DNA from: a virus
Length of the DNA stretch: 22,986 nt
Reading direction: 5' to 3' (one strand)
Virus record (IMG/VR): IMGVR_UViG_3300042731_009285
Coordinates: 1-22,986 of that record
Positions within the stretch are counted from its first letter, which is position 1, and each line of letters begins with the position of its first letter. The notes under the pieces were generated by a model that worked only from the letters and a program-made list of their open reading frames with translations, was not told the origin of the DNA and searched no databases. The position numbers and the translations under genes were made by a program. Below are positions 1 to 7,956 of the stretch, in pieces.

Positions 1-1520
1 TGCTTTCTCTCGATAGAGGCATGCTCCAAAGATTCTATGATTATGAATCAATGGATGAATATTCTGATATTTCTAGTGCGCTGGATATTTATGCTGACGA
101 TTCTACTCAGGAGGATAGTTCTGACGGGAAAGTTCTATGGGTTGAATGTAATGATGATTCCATCAAAGAAGAATTGATGGATATGTATTACAAGCGAATA
201 GATATCGACAATAATATTTGGCCAATATCTCGTGGTCTTTGCAAGATGGGTAATGATTACGAGGAGATTATTGTTGGTGATGGTGGTGTTGTTGGTTTGA
301 GTTTTTTACCTGCAAAGACAATGCGCCGGATAGAAAACAAAAAGGGCGATCTTTTTGGTTTTATGCAAACATTTTCAGATAATTTGGATTTTACTCCAGA
401 GCAATTTGAAAAGTTCAGAATCAGTGGTGGTTCAGGAACGAATGACACTAAAGATGTTGCAGCCTTTGAGGATTGGAGAGTAGTCCATATGAGATTGACG
501 GCAAAGTATCGTGAATCTCTTTATGGGTGGTCTGTCATTGATCCAGCGAGATGGGTCTGGAAAAGGCTTATGTTGTTAGAGGATGCTGTTCTTGTTTACA
601 AGTTGACTCGAAGTCCAAGTAGATATGCGTTTTATATCGATGTCGGGAAAGTACCGAAGTACGAAGCACAAAAGATTTTGCGCGAATCTATGCAGCAATT
701 GAAAAAAAGGAAATTCATCAATCCGAAGACAGGTAAACTTGACCTCCGTGCCAATCCGATGTCGATGGATCAGGATTTCTTTTTTGCAACTAGAGAAGGA
801 AGAGAGACGACTAGGGTAGAATCTCTGATGGGGCCAGCATACCAACAGGTGGATGACGTGCAGTATTTTCTTTACAAGCTATATGCTGCCCTGAAGATTC
901 CACGTGCCTATATGGGATACGATGAGAATATGCCGAGTCGGGCAACGCTATCCCAAGAGGATGTTCGTTTTGCAAGGACCATTCTGAGAGTTCAGAGAGA
1001 GATCAGAAATGGAATGAAGAAGGTTGCAAGAGTGAACCTTGCGGCCAGAAGAATTGATCCAGCCGCTGTTGATTTTGACATAAAAATGACTGTTCCAAGT
1101 TCAATTTTTGAGCTTGGTCAGATGGAAGCCAGACGAGCAAGGGCTGATCTTGCGTCGATGATGGAACGTCATGTGAGTATGTATTGGCTGATGAAGCATA
1201 TTTACAAAATGTCGGATGATGAAATCGAAGATATTGCCAAACAAAAGAAAGCAGAGAGGGCGGCTGGTGTTGATCAGCAAGTGCAAGAAGACAACAGGGG
1301 TTTTGAATCTGTTTCTGGTGGTAGGATTATTCGAAATCGTTTTGGTCGTTCTGGCATGATAACAGAGAGAGAGCTTTTTTCTGGTAATCGTGAGGATGAA
1401 AAACGGATAGAAGGAATGGTTCGAAGGGAGATTGAAAATCCGAATAGTCTTGTTGGACGACAACTTCGTGAGAATGCAAACTTGTTGCGAGAGATTTTAC
1501 ATACTATGAAAGCTGCGTAG
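1..1520 (+). CDS. Portal protein, T4 gp20-like (5' end missing)
   Basis: The portal is the dodecameric ring at the head vertex through which DNA is packaged and to which the neck binds. The reading frame is open from the first bases of the window, and the residues before the first ATG (position 21) already fit the family: a basic stretch leading into YDYESMDEYSDISSALDIYA, the conserved N-terminal portion of gp20-type portals. About 506 residues are visible; T4 gp20 has 524, so probably only the N-terminal few dozen are lost. Further family-like stretches are the DPARWVWKRL and SRYAFYIDVGKVP segments, the NPKTGKLD segment and YFLYKLYAALKIPRAYMGYD. The C-terminal quarter is charged and helical. 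Position upstream of protease and capsid matches T4 gene order. The ATG at 21 is unlikely to be the true start because conserved sequence precedes it. Confidence 0.93.
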   Translation, partial: LSLDRGMLQRFYDYESMDEYSDISSALDIYADDSTQEDSSDGKVLWVECNDDSIKEELMDMYYKRIDIDNNIWPISRGLCKMGNDYEEIIVGDGGVVGLSFLPAKTMRRIENKKGDLFGFMQTFSDNLDFTPEQFEKFRISGGSGTNDTKDVAAFEDWRVVHMRLTAKYRESLYGWSVIDPARWVWKRLMLLEDAVLVYKLTRSPSRYAFYIDVGKVPKYEAQKILRESMQQLKKRKFINPKTGKLDLRANPMSMDQDFFFATREGRETTRVESLMGPAYQQVDDVQYFLYKLYAALKIPRAYMGYDENMPSRATLSQEDVRFARTILRVQREIRNGMKKVARVNLAARRIDPAAVDFDIKMTVPSSIFELGQMEARRARADLASMMERHVSMYWLMKHIYKMSDDEIEDIAKQKKAERAAGVDQQVQEDNRGFESVSGGRIIRNRFGRSGMITERELFSGNREDEKRIEGMVRREIENPNSLVGRQLRENANLLREILHTMKAA

Positions 1521-1551
1521 ATTTTTGTGGGATAATAGATCAATAAAATAA

Positions 1552-1573
1552 GCAATATCCAGTGAGATATTGT
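1552..1573 (+). promoter_or_regulatory. Intercistronic hairpin before the small helical gene
   Basis: CAATATC (1553-1559) and GATATTG (1566-1572) are perfect inverted repeats around a 6-base loop, with an extra G-U pair outside. Only three T residues follow before the SD site GGAGG at 1576, so it is a poor terminator. It may protect a processed mRNA end or affect ribosome access. The role is inference. Confidence 0.35.
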
Positions 1574-1591
1574 TTGGAGGAAGGTGATAAT

Positions 1592-1960
1592 ATGAGTACT
1601 AAATTGACTAGGGTAAATGGTTTTCTTGAGGATTTAAATGGTCTCATGGTTGGTGCAGAGATTGTTGAGTCATCAGACCCCATACAAGCAAGAAAAAAGC
1701 TTGGATATTTTAGGCAGGAGATTGTTGATATAAATAAAGATATTGAGGCAGTTACTTCCAGGATACTTTCGTTTTCGAAGGGGTTGGATTCCTTTATGCG
1801 TTCCTTAGGAGATGGTGTTTTGAGTAATAAAAATGTTAACGATATTGGAAAGAGTCACAAAAAAGCTGTACAGATCGTTCGTGATCTAATGGATGTGAAG
1901 AATGGTCTTATAAGTATTGTGGCACCTATTATCAATTCGATAAAATCTATAAAAAAGTAG
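1592..1960 (+). CDS. Small helical protein of unknown function (122 aa)
   Basis: I do not recognise this protein. The chosen ATG at 1592 has GGAGG at 1576-1580; an in-frame ATG at 1562 lies inside the upstream hairpin and has no SD, so it was not used. The product is almost wholly predicted alpha-helical, with heptad-like spacing of hydrophobics, a segment rich in I, D and K at about residues 40-60, and a hydrophobic, basic C-terminus ending in KSIKK. There is no signal peptide or cysteine motif. Its position between the portal and the prohead-protease group suggests a small internal-head or prohead-core component, as several T4-type phages carry there, but that is inferred from context only. 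Confidence 0.8.
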   Translation: MSTKLTRVNGFLEDLNGLMVGAEIVESSDPIQARKKLGYFRQEIVDINKDIEAVTSRILSFSKGLDSFMRSLGDGVLSNKNVNDIGKSHKKAVQIVRDLMDVKNGLISIVAPIINSIKSIKK

Positions 1961-2038
1961 TTTGAGCCTACCATGTGTCAACTAGGCATATACTAGACAT
2001 ATTCGTTCTCTAAAAAAAAATTAAACAGTTACGGTTTG

Positions 2039-2067
2039 TTGACATTGCATCTTTTTACATACGTAAT
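2039..2067 (+). promoter_or_regulatory. Possible sigma-70-type promoter (weak -10)
   Basis: A perfect TTGACA lies at 2039-2044. With a 17-base spacer the -10 position (2062-2067) reads CGTAAT, four of six matches to TATAAT. It sits in the widest gap of the head region and ends 22 bases before the ATG at 2090. The poor -10 makes this tentative; phage late genes often use other promoter types. Confidence 0.25.
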
Positions 2068-2089
2068 GGTGGATAGTGATGGTGAACTC

Positions 2090-2956
2090 ATGAGCAAAGA
2101 CAGAAAAACTGAGATTGTTGAGGCGAAAGAGTTAGAGAGATTGTTAAAGGGTTCTTACGAGAATCTTTTGCAGGCAATTTCTGAAGCCGTTGAGGAAAAT
2201 GAAAAATTTTTTGGTGGGAAGGCACATCTTTTTTCAACATATGCTGATCACGTTGTGGTTTTTGTTGAGGGAAAAGGCTTCCTGTCTTGTAATTATTCTA
2301 TGAAAAGTGGCATTGCCTTCACAGAGTTGAAGGAAGAAAAAGTGGCTGTTTTGAGCGAAGATACGCTTTTGACAATGGGATCTGAAGCTCTGTTGAAAGG
2401 TGATAAGGATAGAGTCAGTTCTATTCTTAGGACTTTGGCTACTGTTAATTCGACAACTACTGTTCCTGTAAAAGATCATATCGAGAGTGTGTTTGATAAC
2501 CAACGTACATGGATGAGCTATATATGTGGTGACCGTAAAGATGCCGTAACAGAATATGTTGGTGGTGATGTTGGTTCATTTGATAGGCGCTATGTTGGTG
2601 AGGATGGCAGTGTTGATGGTTATACGTTGACACGTTCTCTTTCTGATTTGTCTTCAAAATTGGGAGCTTTAAACGCCAAGGCGTTGTCGTCGATGGACGA
2701 TTATAGGGAGATGACAGGGGAGGGTAGATCTATTGAAGAGGAAGCCGTTTTATCTGAGTTTGATTCAGTTGCCGGTGATTTTCTTGAGGCGATAGATAGT
2801 GCAATTGATTTGGTTTCGGTTGCGTTGTCGAAGGCTAAAGCTGGTGATACCGATTTTGCAGCCAAAATTCATGACAGAGTTGCAGAGCAAATTGGGAACC
2901 TGACTCTCGGTAGTGATTTTGTATCGAAGATGTCAGGTGAATTGAAAGCGGTTTAA
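2090..2956 (+). CDS. Unknown head-region protein (288 aa)
   Basis: No family recognised. The frame is open from a TTG at 2036, and ATGs at 2066 and 2090 are also possible. I chose 2090 because the protein from there (MSKDRKTEIVEAKELERLL) looks like a natural charged, helical N-terminus and GGTGA at 2081-2085 can act as a weak SD. The first 120 residues look mixed alpha/beta, with hydrophobic strands such as DHVVVFVEG. A glycine- and aspartate-rich linker at about residues 165-190 is followed by a helical C-terminal half rich in Ala, Ser and acidic residues. There is no membrane segment. Its place between portal and protease genes suggests a prohead-core or internal head protein. The start is uncertain by up to 18 codons. 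Confidence 0.8.
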   Translation: MSKDRKTEIVEAKELERLLKGSYENLLQAISEAVEENEKFFGGKAHLFSTYADHVVVFVEGKGFLSCNYSMKSGIAFTELKEEKVAVLSEDTLLTMGSEALLKGDKDRVSSILRTLATVNSTTTVPVKDHIESVFDNQRTWMSYICGDRKDAVTEYVGGDVGSFDRRYVGEDGSVDGYTLTRSLSDLSSKLGALNAKALSSMDDYREMTGEGRSIEEEAVLSEFDSVAGDFLEAIDSAIDLVSVALSKAKAGDTDFAAKIHDRVAEQIGNLTLGSDFVSKMSGELKAV

Positions 2957-2971
2957 CCGTAGGAGGTAATT

Positions 2972-4195
2972 ATGAGAATGGCATCATTGGAAGAGAGCCT
3001 CCGCAGTTTAGGTTTGACCGATGCACAGATCAACGAGACTTTCCCCCTCCGAGAAGGAGAAGAGGATGAAGTAGAGGTTGATCCGTCGGACGAGCATGCG
3101 GAAGGAAATCTGGACACGGATAACTATCTCTCTCCGGAGATCGAAGAGGATGATGATGACGTGTTCGATTCCGACCAGGGCTATGAAGCCTTTGTTGAAA
3201 GCTTGGACGATGACGACCTCGAAGAGATTGCACAGGATCACAATCTGGAAGAGGGGTTCATCAAACTTGCTTCGCAGGGGGTTAGGAGAGTCCGTCGGAA
3301 GAAAATGAAGAAATGGCTGAAGACGTCTGAAGGTCGGAAGTACATGGCCAAAAAGGCCAGGAAGCAAGGGACGTCGATTGCCAAGAAGAAGCGGAAGAAA
3401 CATGAGAAGCAACTAAAATCCCGTGGTGGTCCAAAGAAGGGAAGAATATTCAGGAGTGAGTCAATGGATGGATATTCAAATCTTATGGAAGAGCTGAATG
3501 ATCTTGAGCACGCCTTGAACAATGATCCACAGGAGCGATTCCAAGAGTTCGTTACTGCCTTTAATCATGTATCTGACCTTGGTGAGTTGGCGGCGATGAA
3601 CATCATGGACGAGGACCAAGAGGCGGCGAAAAACATGCTTTCACTCACGGTGGGCGCCGACGATGTTCTTCGTCGGATGGAGAAGATGGGTGGCACAGTA
3701 ACAAGGGATCAGGATGCGATGCTTGAAGCAACGTTGGCTGATGCCATGGACTGTGTCGGAGAAGTATTGTCGGATCATGACATGCTCGAAGGAGTGGATG
3801 ACGATTTGTTTGAGTCTGATGGCTTTACGAACAGCTTCTCAGAGGCATCCGATCTTCTTCGGGAGAGCAATGGGAGACATGGTTCGGTTTTGTCCATTTG
3901 GGACAGTTCGAATTTTGTTGATGACTCAATGCTCGAAACAATGAGGCGCCTAAGGGACGGCAATTCTTTTCTCAATGAAAATGATGATAGCCTTATAAAG
4001 GCATGGAGAAGCGGTAATAATAAGGGAAAAGGTTTTGCGGTTGGAGATGAAGATGATACGCCTGGACAGGCGGCAAAAAGAGAAGGATATAAGAACATTA
4101 GAAAGATATCTCCCGATGGAATGGTAGTAGCAAAAAAAGGTAAAAGTACCGTTGTTATTGCTGATTCGAATGGTCCATGGGGTGTTGTTGTTTAA
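2972..4195 (+). CDS. Charge-segregated head-region protein (407 aa), possible prohead core or internal protein
   Basis: AGGAGG at 2961-2966 lies 5 bases before the ATG; a second ATG at 2978 is possible. No family assigned with confidence. The N-terminal 95 residues are strongly acidic, with runs such as EEDDDDVFDSD and ESLDDDDLEE. Residues about 105-155 are strongly basic (RRVRRKKMKKWLK, then KKKRKKHEKQLKSRGGPKKG), typical of a DNA- or scaffold-contacting segment. After SESMDGYSNLMEEL the protein becomes helical and acidic again, ending in a small, probably beta C-terminal domain (SPDGMVVAKKGKSTVVIADS). It sits directly upstream of the protease-scaffold gene and overlaps one possible start of that gene. 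An internal head protein processed by the protease is plausible from composition and position but not demonstrated. Confidence 0.85.
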   Translation: MRMASLEESLRSLGLTDAQINETFPLREGEEDEVEVDPSDEHAEGNLDTDNYLSPEIEEDDDDVFDSDQGYEAFVESLDDDDLEEIAQDHNLEEGFIKLASQGVRRVRRKKMKKWLKTSEGRKYMAKKARKQGTSIAKKKRKKHEKQLKSRGGPKKGRIFRSESMDGYSNLMEELNDLEHALNNDPQERFQEFVTAFNHVSDLGELAAMNIMDEDQEAAKNMLSLTVGADDVLRRMEKMGGTVTRDQDAMLEATLADAMDCVGEVLSDHDMLEGVDDDLFESDGFTNSFSEASDLLRESNGRHGSVLSIWDSSNFVDDSMLETMRRLRDGNSFLNENDDSLIKAWRSGNNKGKGFAVGDEDDTPGQAAKREGYKNIRKISPDGMVVAKKGKSTVVIADSNGPWGVVV

Positions 4196-4212
4196 CCTGG
4201 GAGCAATCGATC

Positions 4213-5769
4213 ATGAATAAAAGGGTGCGCAAGCTTATTGAGTCGAATGGCGGGAATGATGTGATCTTTGACGGATCGGGTGAGAAGAAGCCATTATTAG
4301 AAGATTTCTTTTGGCTTGAAGTTAAGCCTGGTGATCTAGTTGAGGAGAAGGGTAACGACGGCAAAAATCATTTCTATCTCAATGGTAGATTTGGTCTTGT
4401 TGAGGTTGCGACTGCTAATCGTCGGCTGTATCCAAGAAAGCTTATCGAGAGAGAGGTAAGCAGGCTTTCAGAGGCCATGGCGGCAAAGAAAGTTTATGGT
4501 GAGCTTGATCATCCCAGTGACGGAAAAACCAAGTTTTCTAGGGTTAGCCACTTTGTGCTTGGTGCAACGATCAATGAGAACAATGAGATCATTGGACGGA
4601 TAGAGATAATTCCAGGCACAAAGAATGGTGACCAGGCATTGGCGATTGCCAAGGCTGGTGGAACTCTTGGTGTGAGCAGTCGTGGTTTCGGTTCAGTCGT
4701 TCCCGATGCCAAAGGCAACCATGTTGTCCAGGAGGACTATAAGTTAGTGACTTGGGACATCGTGGCAGACCCGGCAAATGCCGGGGCGCATCCTGACTTC
4801 GTGGTCGAAGACAAGGAGGGTCTCATGGACATTGAAAAATTCATCAGAGAAAATCCTGAGCTGGTTCAGAAGTTGAAAGCTCAACTCCGTGAGGAAGTGG
4901 AGCCGGAAGCGAGGGATCATGCAAGGGCAGCATTACAGACCGAGGTTGAGAGACAGCTGAAGGAAGAAGGCGAAGCGATTCGTCAGGAAGCTGTGGAGCA
5001 AGCCAAGGAGACACTTCTCAATGATCCGGAAGTAGCTGCGGCGAAAACGGTGGTTGAGAGCATTAAGGAGTTGGTGTCGCCGTTCTTGTTCGAGGGAGAC
5101 GAGAACAAGGAGATTATCAGACTCAAAGACAAGATTCGTACTTTGGAGGAGCGAGTTGCTAATAGGGATAAAAAAGTTCATGAGCAAACTGAAGAGCTGA
5201 AGAGGGTCTCCAGTATTGCGAAAGAGCTTGGATACAATCTCTATATGGAGCGAGAGCTTGGAGAGAATGCGGATACGGTCAAGAGTCGGATTGGTGATGT
5301 CAACAGGTTCGACACGATTGAAGACTTCCAGGAGGCTGTCGAGGATGTTCTCGAACAGTTAAAAGAGGAAGAGGAAGAGCGTGTCGAGCAAGAGGCTGAG
5401 GTGGCCAAGCTGAAAGCAGAGGTTGAGCAACTCAAAGAGCAGCGAGACAGGGCTCTGTCGGTTTCTCATAAATTTGGACTCAGGGCATACCTCGAAAAGA
5501 AGATTGCTGGACATCCAAAAGCACCTGCGCTCCGTGAGCATGTCGAATCAGTCAATCCTCAGAAGAAGGAGGATATCGATAGGCTCATTGCGACGTACAA
5601 TAGGGAGAATCCACTGTCTGAGGAGTATCAGAGGATCCGTAGAGGTCTGAAAAGATCAACTCCGACAGATGATTTCAAATCCAATACGCCGGATAGCTTG
5701 GTCGAAGATCAGGAGGTTGTAATGGGTGTTCCAATGGATCTTCTGAAAACGGCATCGGAGAGACTTTAG
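4213..5769 (+). CDS. Prohead protease (T4 gp21-like) fused to scaffold domain
   Basis: Residues 1-205 match the prohead core protease family of T4 gp21: ATANRRLYPRKLIEREV, GELDHPSD with candidate catalytic His100, the nucleophile region GGTLGVSSRGFGSV with Ser155/Ser156, and VTWDIVADPANAGA with Asp182. The family cleaves scaffold, core and capsid proteins inside the prohead. Residues 205-518 are a long, highly charged coiled coil rich in E, K, Q and R, as expected of a scaffold (T4 gp22 analogue). T4 encodes the two parts as separate genes; here they share one frame. The ATG at 4213 was chosen for the GGGAG at 4199-4203; an ATG at 4177 overlaps the previous gene and adds a cysteine-rich, unconserved-looking stretch. 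The capsid gene follows 45 bases downstream. Confidence 0.92.
   Translation: MNKRVRKLIESNGGNDVIFDGSGEKKPLLEDFFWLEVKPGDLVEEKGNDGKNHFYLNGRFGLVEVATANRRLYPRKLIEREVSRLSEAMAAKKVYGELDHPSDGKTKFSRVSHFVLGATINENNEIIGRIEIIPGTKNGDQALAIAKAGGTLGVSSRGFGSVVPDAKGNHVVQEDYKLVTWDIVADPANAGAHPDFVVEDKEGLMDIEKFIRENPELVQKLKAQLREEVEPEARDHARAALQTEVERQLKEEGEAIRQEAVEQAKETLLNDPEVAAAKTVVESIKELVSPFLFEGDENKEIIRLKDKIRTLEERVANRDKKVHEQTEELKRVSSIAKELGYNLYMERELGENADTVKSRIGDVNRFDTIEDFQEAVEDVLEQLKEEEEERVEQEAEVAKLKAEVEQLKEQRDRALSVSHKFGLRAYLEKKIAGHPKAPALREHVESVNPQKKEDIDRLIATYNRENPLSEEYQRIRRGLKRSTPTDDFKSNTPDSLVEDQEVVMGVPMDLLKTASERL
4825..5769 (+). CDS. Putative nested scaffold protein from an internal start (314 aa)
   Basis: Inside the protease-scaffold gene and in the same frame, AAGGAGGG at 4813-4820 lies 4 bases before ATG 4825. 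This is as strong a ribosome site as any in the window. The protein from there, MDIEKFIRENPELVQKLKAQ onward, starts exactly where the protease homology ends and contains only the coiled-coil scaffold part. This parallels the known arrangement in lambda, where scaffold Nu3 is translated from within protease gene C. It would supply scaffold in excess over protease. The nested start is inferred from the SD site and domain boundary. Confidence 0.7.
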   Translation: MDIEKFIRENPELVQKLKAQLREEVEPEARDHARAALQTEVERQLKEEGEAIRQEAVEQAKETLLNDPEVAAAKTVVESIKELVSPFLFEGDENKEIIRLKDKIRTLEERVANRDKKVHEQTEELKRVSSIAKELGYNLYMERELGENADTVKSRIGDVNRFDTIEDFQEAVEDVLEQLKEEEEERVEQEAEVAKLKAEVEQLKEQRDRALSVSHKFGLRAYLEKKIAGHPKAPALREHVESVNPQKKEDIDRLIATYNRENPLSEEYQRIRRGLKRSTPTDDFKSNTPDSLVEDQEVVMGVPMDLLKTASERL

Positions 5770-5814
5770 TCTATCCAAATGGTTTGAACACAGGAATCTC
5801 AACGGAGGTTTAAA

Positions 5815-7311
5815 ATGAGAGAACTCAGTTTTTTGAATGAAGAAGCCCGGGATATGGTGGATAACACTATCCTCGATGAGGATCTGAACCGGTTGTTGAC
5901 GAAACGGTGGGGACGTCTGATGGAGGACCATTGGACGCCATGGACGAGGCGTTGTATGGCTCAGTTGTTCGAGAACGAACAACGAGAGATGGCGCGGCTG
6001 AAACGCAAGGTGCTTTCCGAATCTACCCTTTCCGGAAATATTCCGGACTTGGTCAAGTTTGTATTCCCAATCGTAAGGCGAGTGTGGGCGAACTTGGTCG
6101 CAAATGGATTGTTCAGCATTCAGCCAATGAACTCCCCCATCGGTGGAATCTTTTTCTGGGAGTACAAGTATGGTACCAATAAGGGTACCATTTCGGCGGG
6201 ACAAAACATGATCCAGAATTTTGATCGGTATTATTCTTCGGAGTATGTCGATCAAGAGGCAATTGCCGGTACAAACACAGACTTTGCTGGGACACTTAGT
6301 TGGTTTCCAGTAAAGCCAGCAGGGTTGGGTCAGGTTGGTGTAGAGTTTGTTGCTACTGCTGTATCGGATGGTTCTCAGAAGCGAATTTATGATGCTGATG
6401 GCACTGGTTTTCTTACTGGTGATGTTGGTGGTGTTGCGGCAGACAATGATATTGATTTTGCAACCGGTCAATATGATCTGAAGTTCAGCGAATCGGTTAC
6501 AGGTCTTGTCGCGAATTATTTCTATAATATGGAAGCAAATAGCGACAATGTTCCTCAAGTGAACATCGATATTCAGTTGGAGGCCATCAAGGCGTTCAGT
6601 CGGAAGTTGAAGTTCCTGTGGTCGTCAGAGGCGTCTGACGATATGAGGACCGTTCTCAACATGGACATCGAACCCGAGCTTACCAGTGGGGTCGCGAGCG
6701 AGATCGCGCTGGGAATCGATAGGGAACTCATCATGGCCGCATATGGTAGTGGTACTACCAATACCGCGACTTTCGATGCAGCTGTTCCTCCCGGGCGAAA
6801 CCAAGTTGATCACTTCCGGAATATCACGACCGTCATCGAGAAAGTCAGTGGTGTCATCAACACCAGAACTCACAGGGGACCTGGCAACTTCCTGATCATC
6901 GGTCCGGATGTCCAACCGGTGTTGGCTTCATTGGCAACCCATGGTGACCTGGTTCAGATCGTGAACAATCCCCCGATGCCACCGGCTGGACAGGGTGTGA
7001 ACGGTCGACCGGCATTCCCGCTTCCACAGGCGCCATCCGGATACGGTGTTTATCCGATGGGTTTCTTGCAGAGCAAGTGGTTGGTGATTGTTGATCCTCA
7101 TTTTCCGGCGGGCAAAATGCTCGTTGGGTTGAAGGGCACAATGTTTACCGACTCTGGGGTTGTTTATGCCCCATATGTGCCGTTGCAGGTGACATCGGCA
7201 TTCCTCGACCCGGCGGATTGGTCCCTGAGAAAGGGTATCAGGACTAGGTACACCAAAAAGGTGGTGAACGCTGACTTCTACGGGGTCATTACGGTCACGA
7301 ATCTCCCATAG
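5815..7311 (+). CDS. Major capsid protein, T4 gp23-like (498 aa)
   Basis: GGAGG at 5804-5808 is 6 bases before the ATG. The protein has the gp23 layout: an N-terminal charged helical propeptide (residues 1-69), then IPDLVKFVFPIVRRVWANLV followed by the SIQPMNSPIGGIFFWEYKY segment equivalent to the VQPM-GP region of gp23. The C-terminal half includes IEPELTSGVASEIALGIDRE and NFLIIGPDVQPVLASL. Length is close to T4 gp23 (521). Residues 67-70 read L-S-E-S, fitting the (L/I)-X-E cleavage rule of T4-type prohead proteases; T4 gp23 is cut after residue 65. Residues about 157-240 form an insert, more AT-rich than the flanks, that resembles a segment of the tail sheath. A strong terminator hairpin follows. 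Confidence 0.96.
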   Translation: MRELSFLNEEARDMVDNTILDEDLNRLLTKRWGRLMEDHWTPWTRRCMAQLFENEQREMARLKRKVLSESTLSGNIPDLVKFVFPIVRRVWANLVANGLFSIQPMNSPIGGIFFWEYKYGTNKGTISAGQNMIQNFDRYYSSEYVDQEAIAGTNTDFAGTLSWFPVKPAGLGQVGVEFVATAVSDGSQKRIYDADGTGFLTGDVGGVAADNDIDFATGQYDLKFSESVTGLVANYFYNMEANSDNVPQVNIDIQLEAIKAFSRKLKFLWSSEASDDMRTVLNMDIEPELTSGVASEIALGIDRELIMAAYGSGTTNTATFDAAVPPGRNQVDHFRNITTVIEKVSGVINTRTHRGPGNFLIIGPDVQPVLASLATHGDLVQIVNNPPMPPAGQGVNGRPAFPLPQAPSGYGVYPMGFLQSKWLVIVDPHFPAGKMLVGLKGTMFTDSGVVYAPYVPLQVTSAFLDPADWSLRKGIRTRYTKKVVNADFYGVITVTNLP

Positions 7312-7325
7312 GGAGTTGAGACGAT

Positions 7326-7367
7326 GGGGTATGGATTAGAAATATCCATACCCCTGGTTCTCTTTTC
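7326..7367 (+). terminator. Rho-independent terminator after the capsid gene
   Basis: GGGGTATGGAT (7326-7336) pairs perfectly with ATCCATACCCC (7344-7354) around a 7-base loop. A T-rich stretch, TGGTTCTCTTTTCT, follows. It lies 15 bases beyond the capsid stop codon and would end or attenuate the abundant capsid message. The T tract is interrupted, so partial read-through is likely. Confidence 0.75.
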
Positions 7368-7389
7368 TATGAGGAACAGGAGGTAAGGA

Positions 7390-7953
7390 ATGGAAATCAC
7401 AGTTGTTAATAAAAGAGCGACGGGTGGTGCCTCTGTATATTGTGTGGACGGAATTCAGGTGGATCCTGGTGAATCCCATGTGATGACAGGTCGCACGGCG
7501 GGTGAGCTGATTTTTCAGCAGGCATCAGCAGATGATGATGTTGCGGTAATTGCCAAGCTGGAAGGCTCAGACAGGGCACCAATTGTTTGCACGATGAAGG
7601 ATATTGCGGATCCGGCTGCTGATGCAACTACAAGTGCGGGAGAAGGCTTTGACCTTCTTACTGAAGCCGGAGCAGCGGCGAACGTGCAGCCACAGATGTA
7701 CCTTGGAGCTTTCGATGATGCGGATTGTACTGTTCCGGCAGTCAACGCGACGTTGAATACGGCGTCTACTGGAACAATTGTTTCTGGTGGAGGATCGAAC
7801 CTTTTGAAGGTCACTCCGGATGCTACGGGTGAGTTTGCGTGTACGTTGACGGATTCGGTTGTTGAGACGGTCTATCTCAGAGCGTGGCCGGTTGGCACCG
7901 ACTATGTTGTGGATAGTAGCGATACGACTTCAGCAACCTTCACAGAGTCTTAG
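7390..7953 (+). CDS. Putative capsid decoration or head-fibre-like beta protein (187 aa)
   Basis: AGGAGG at 7378-7383 is 6 bases before the ATG. The N-terminal 60 residues are strand-rich (MEITVVNKRATGGASVYCVD). A long Ala/Asp-rich middle leads into a C-terminal domain, about residues 100-187, with repeated short strands and Gly/Ser/Thr turns: STGTIVSGGGSNLLKVTPDA, then GEFACTLTDSVVETVYLRAW. This resembles Ig-like beta-sandwich modules of phage surface proteins. The gene stands alone between two terminators directly after the capsid gene, a common place for decoration proteins that stud the mature head. Function is inferred from fold-like composition and position; I recognise no specific family. 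Confidence 0.8.
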   Translation: MEITVVNKRATGGASVYCVDGIQVDPGESHVMTGRTAGELIFQQASADDDVAVIAKLEGSDRAPIVCTMKDIADPAADATTSAGEGFDLLTEAGAAANVQPQMYLGAFDDADCTVPAVNATLNTASTGTIVSGGGSNLLKVTPDATGEFACTLTDSVVETVYLRAWPVGTDYVVDSSDTTSATFTES

Positions 7954-7956
7954 GAG

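Noticed and set aside
2036-2089. TTG 2036 or ATG 2066 as start of the 288-aa protein
   Set aside because: TTG 2036 is embedded in a TTGACA promoter-like motif and neither has an SD; ATG 2090 has a weak SD. This remains uncertain.
4177-4212. ATG 4177 as start of the protease-scaffold gene
   Set aside because: It overlaps the previous gene and adds MGCCCLTWEQSI, which is unlike the family; ATG 4213 has GGGAG at a proper distance.
5656-6558. Long open frame on the minus strand (300 codons) across the scaffold-capsid junction
   Set aside because: It lies antisense to the strongly supported scaffold and capsid coding sequences, has low-complexity composition and no SD; it is a shadow of the + strand codon bias.
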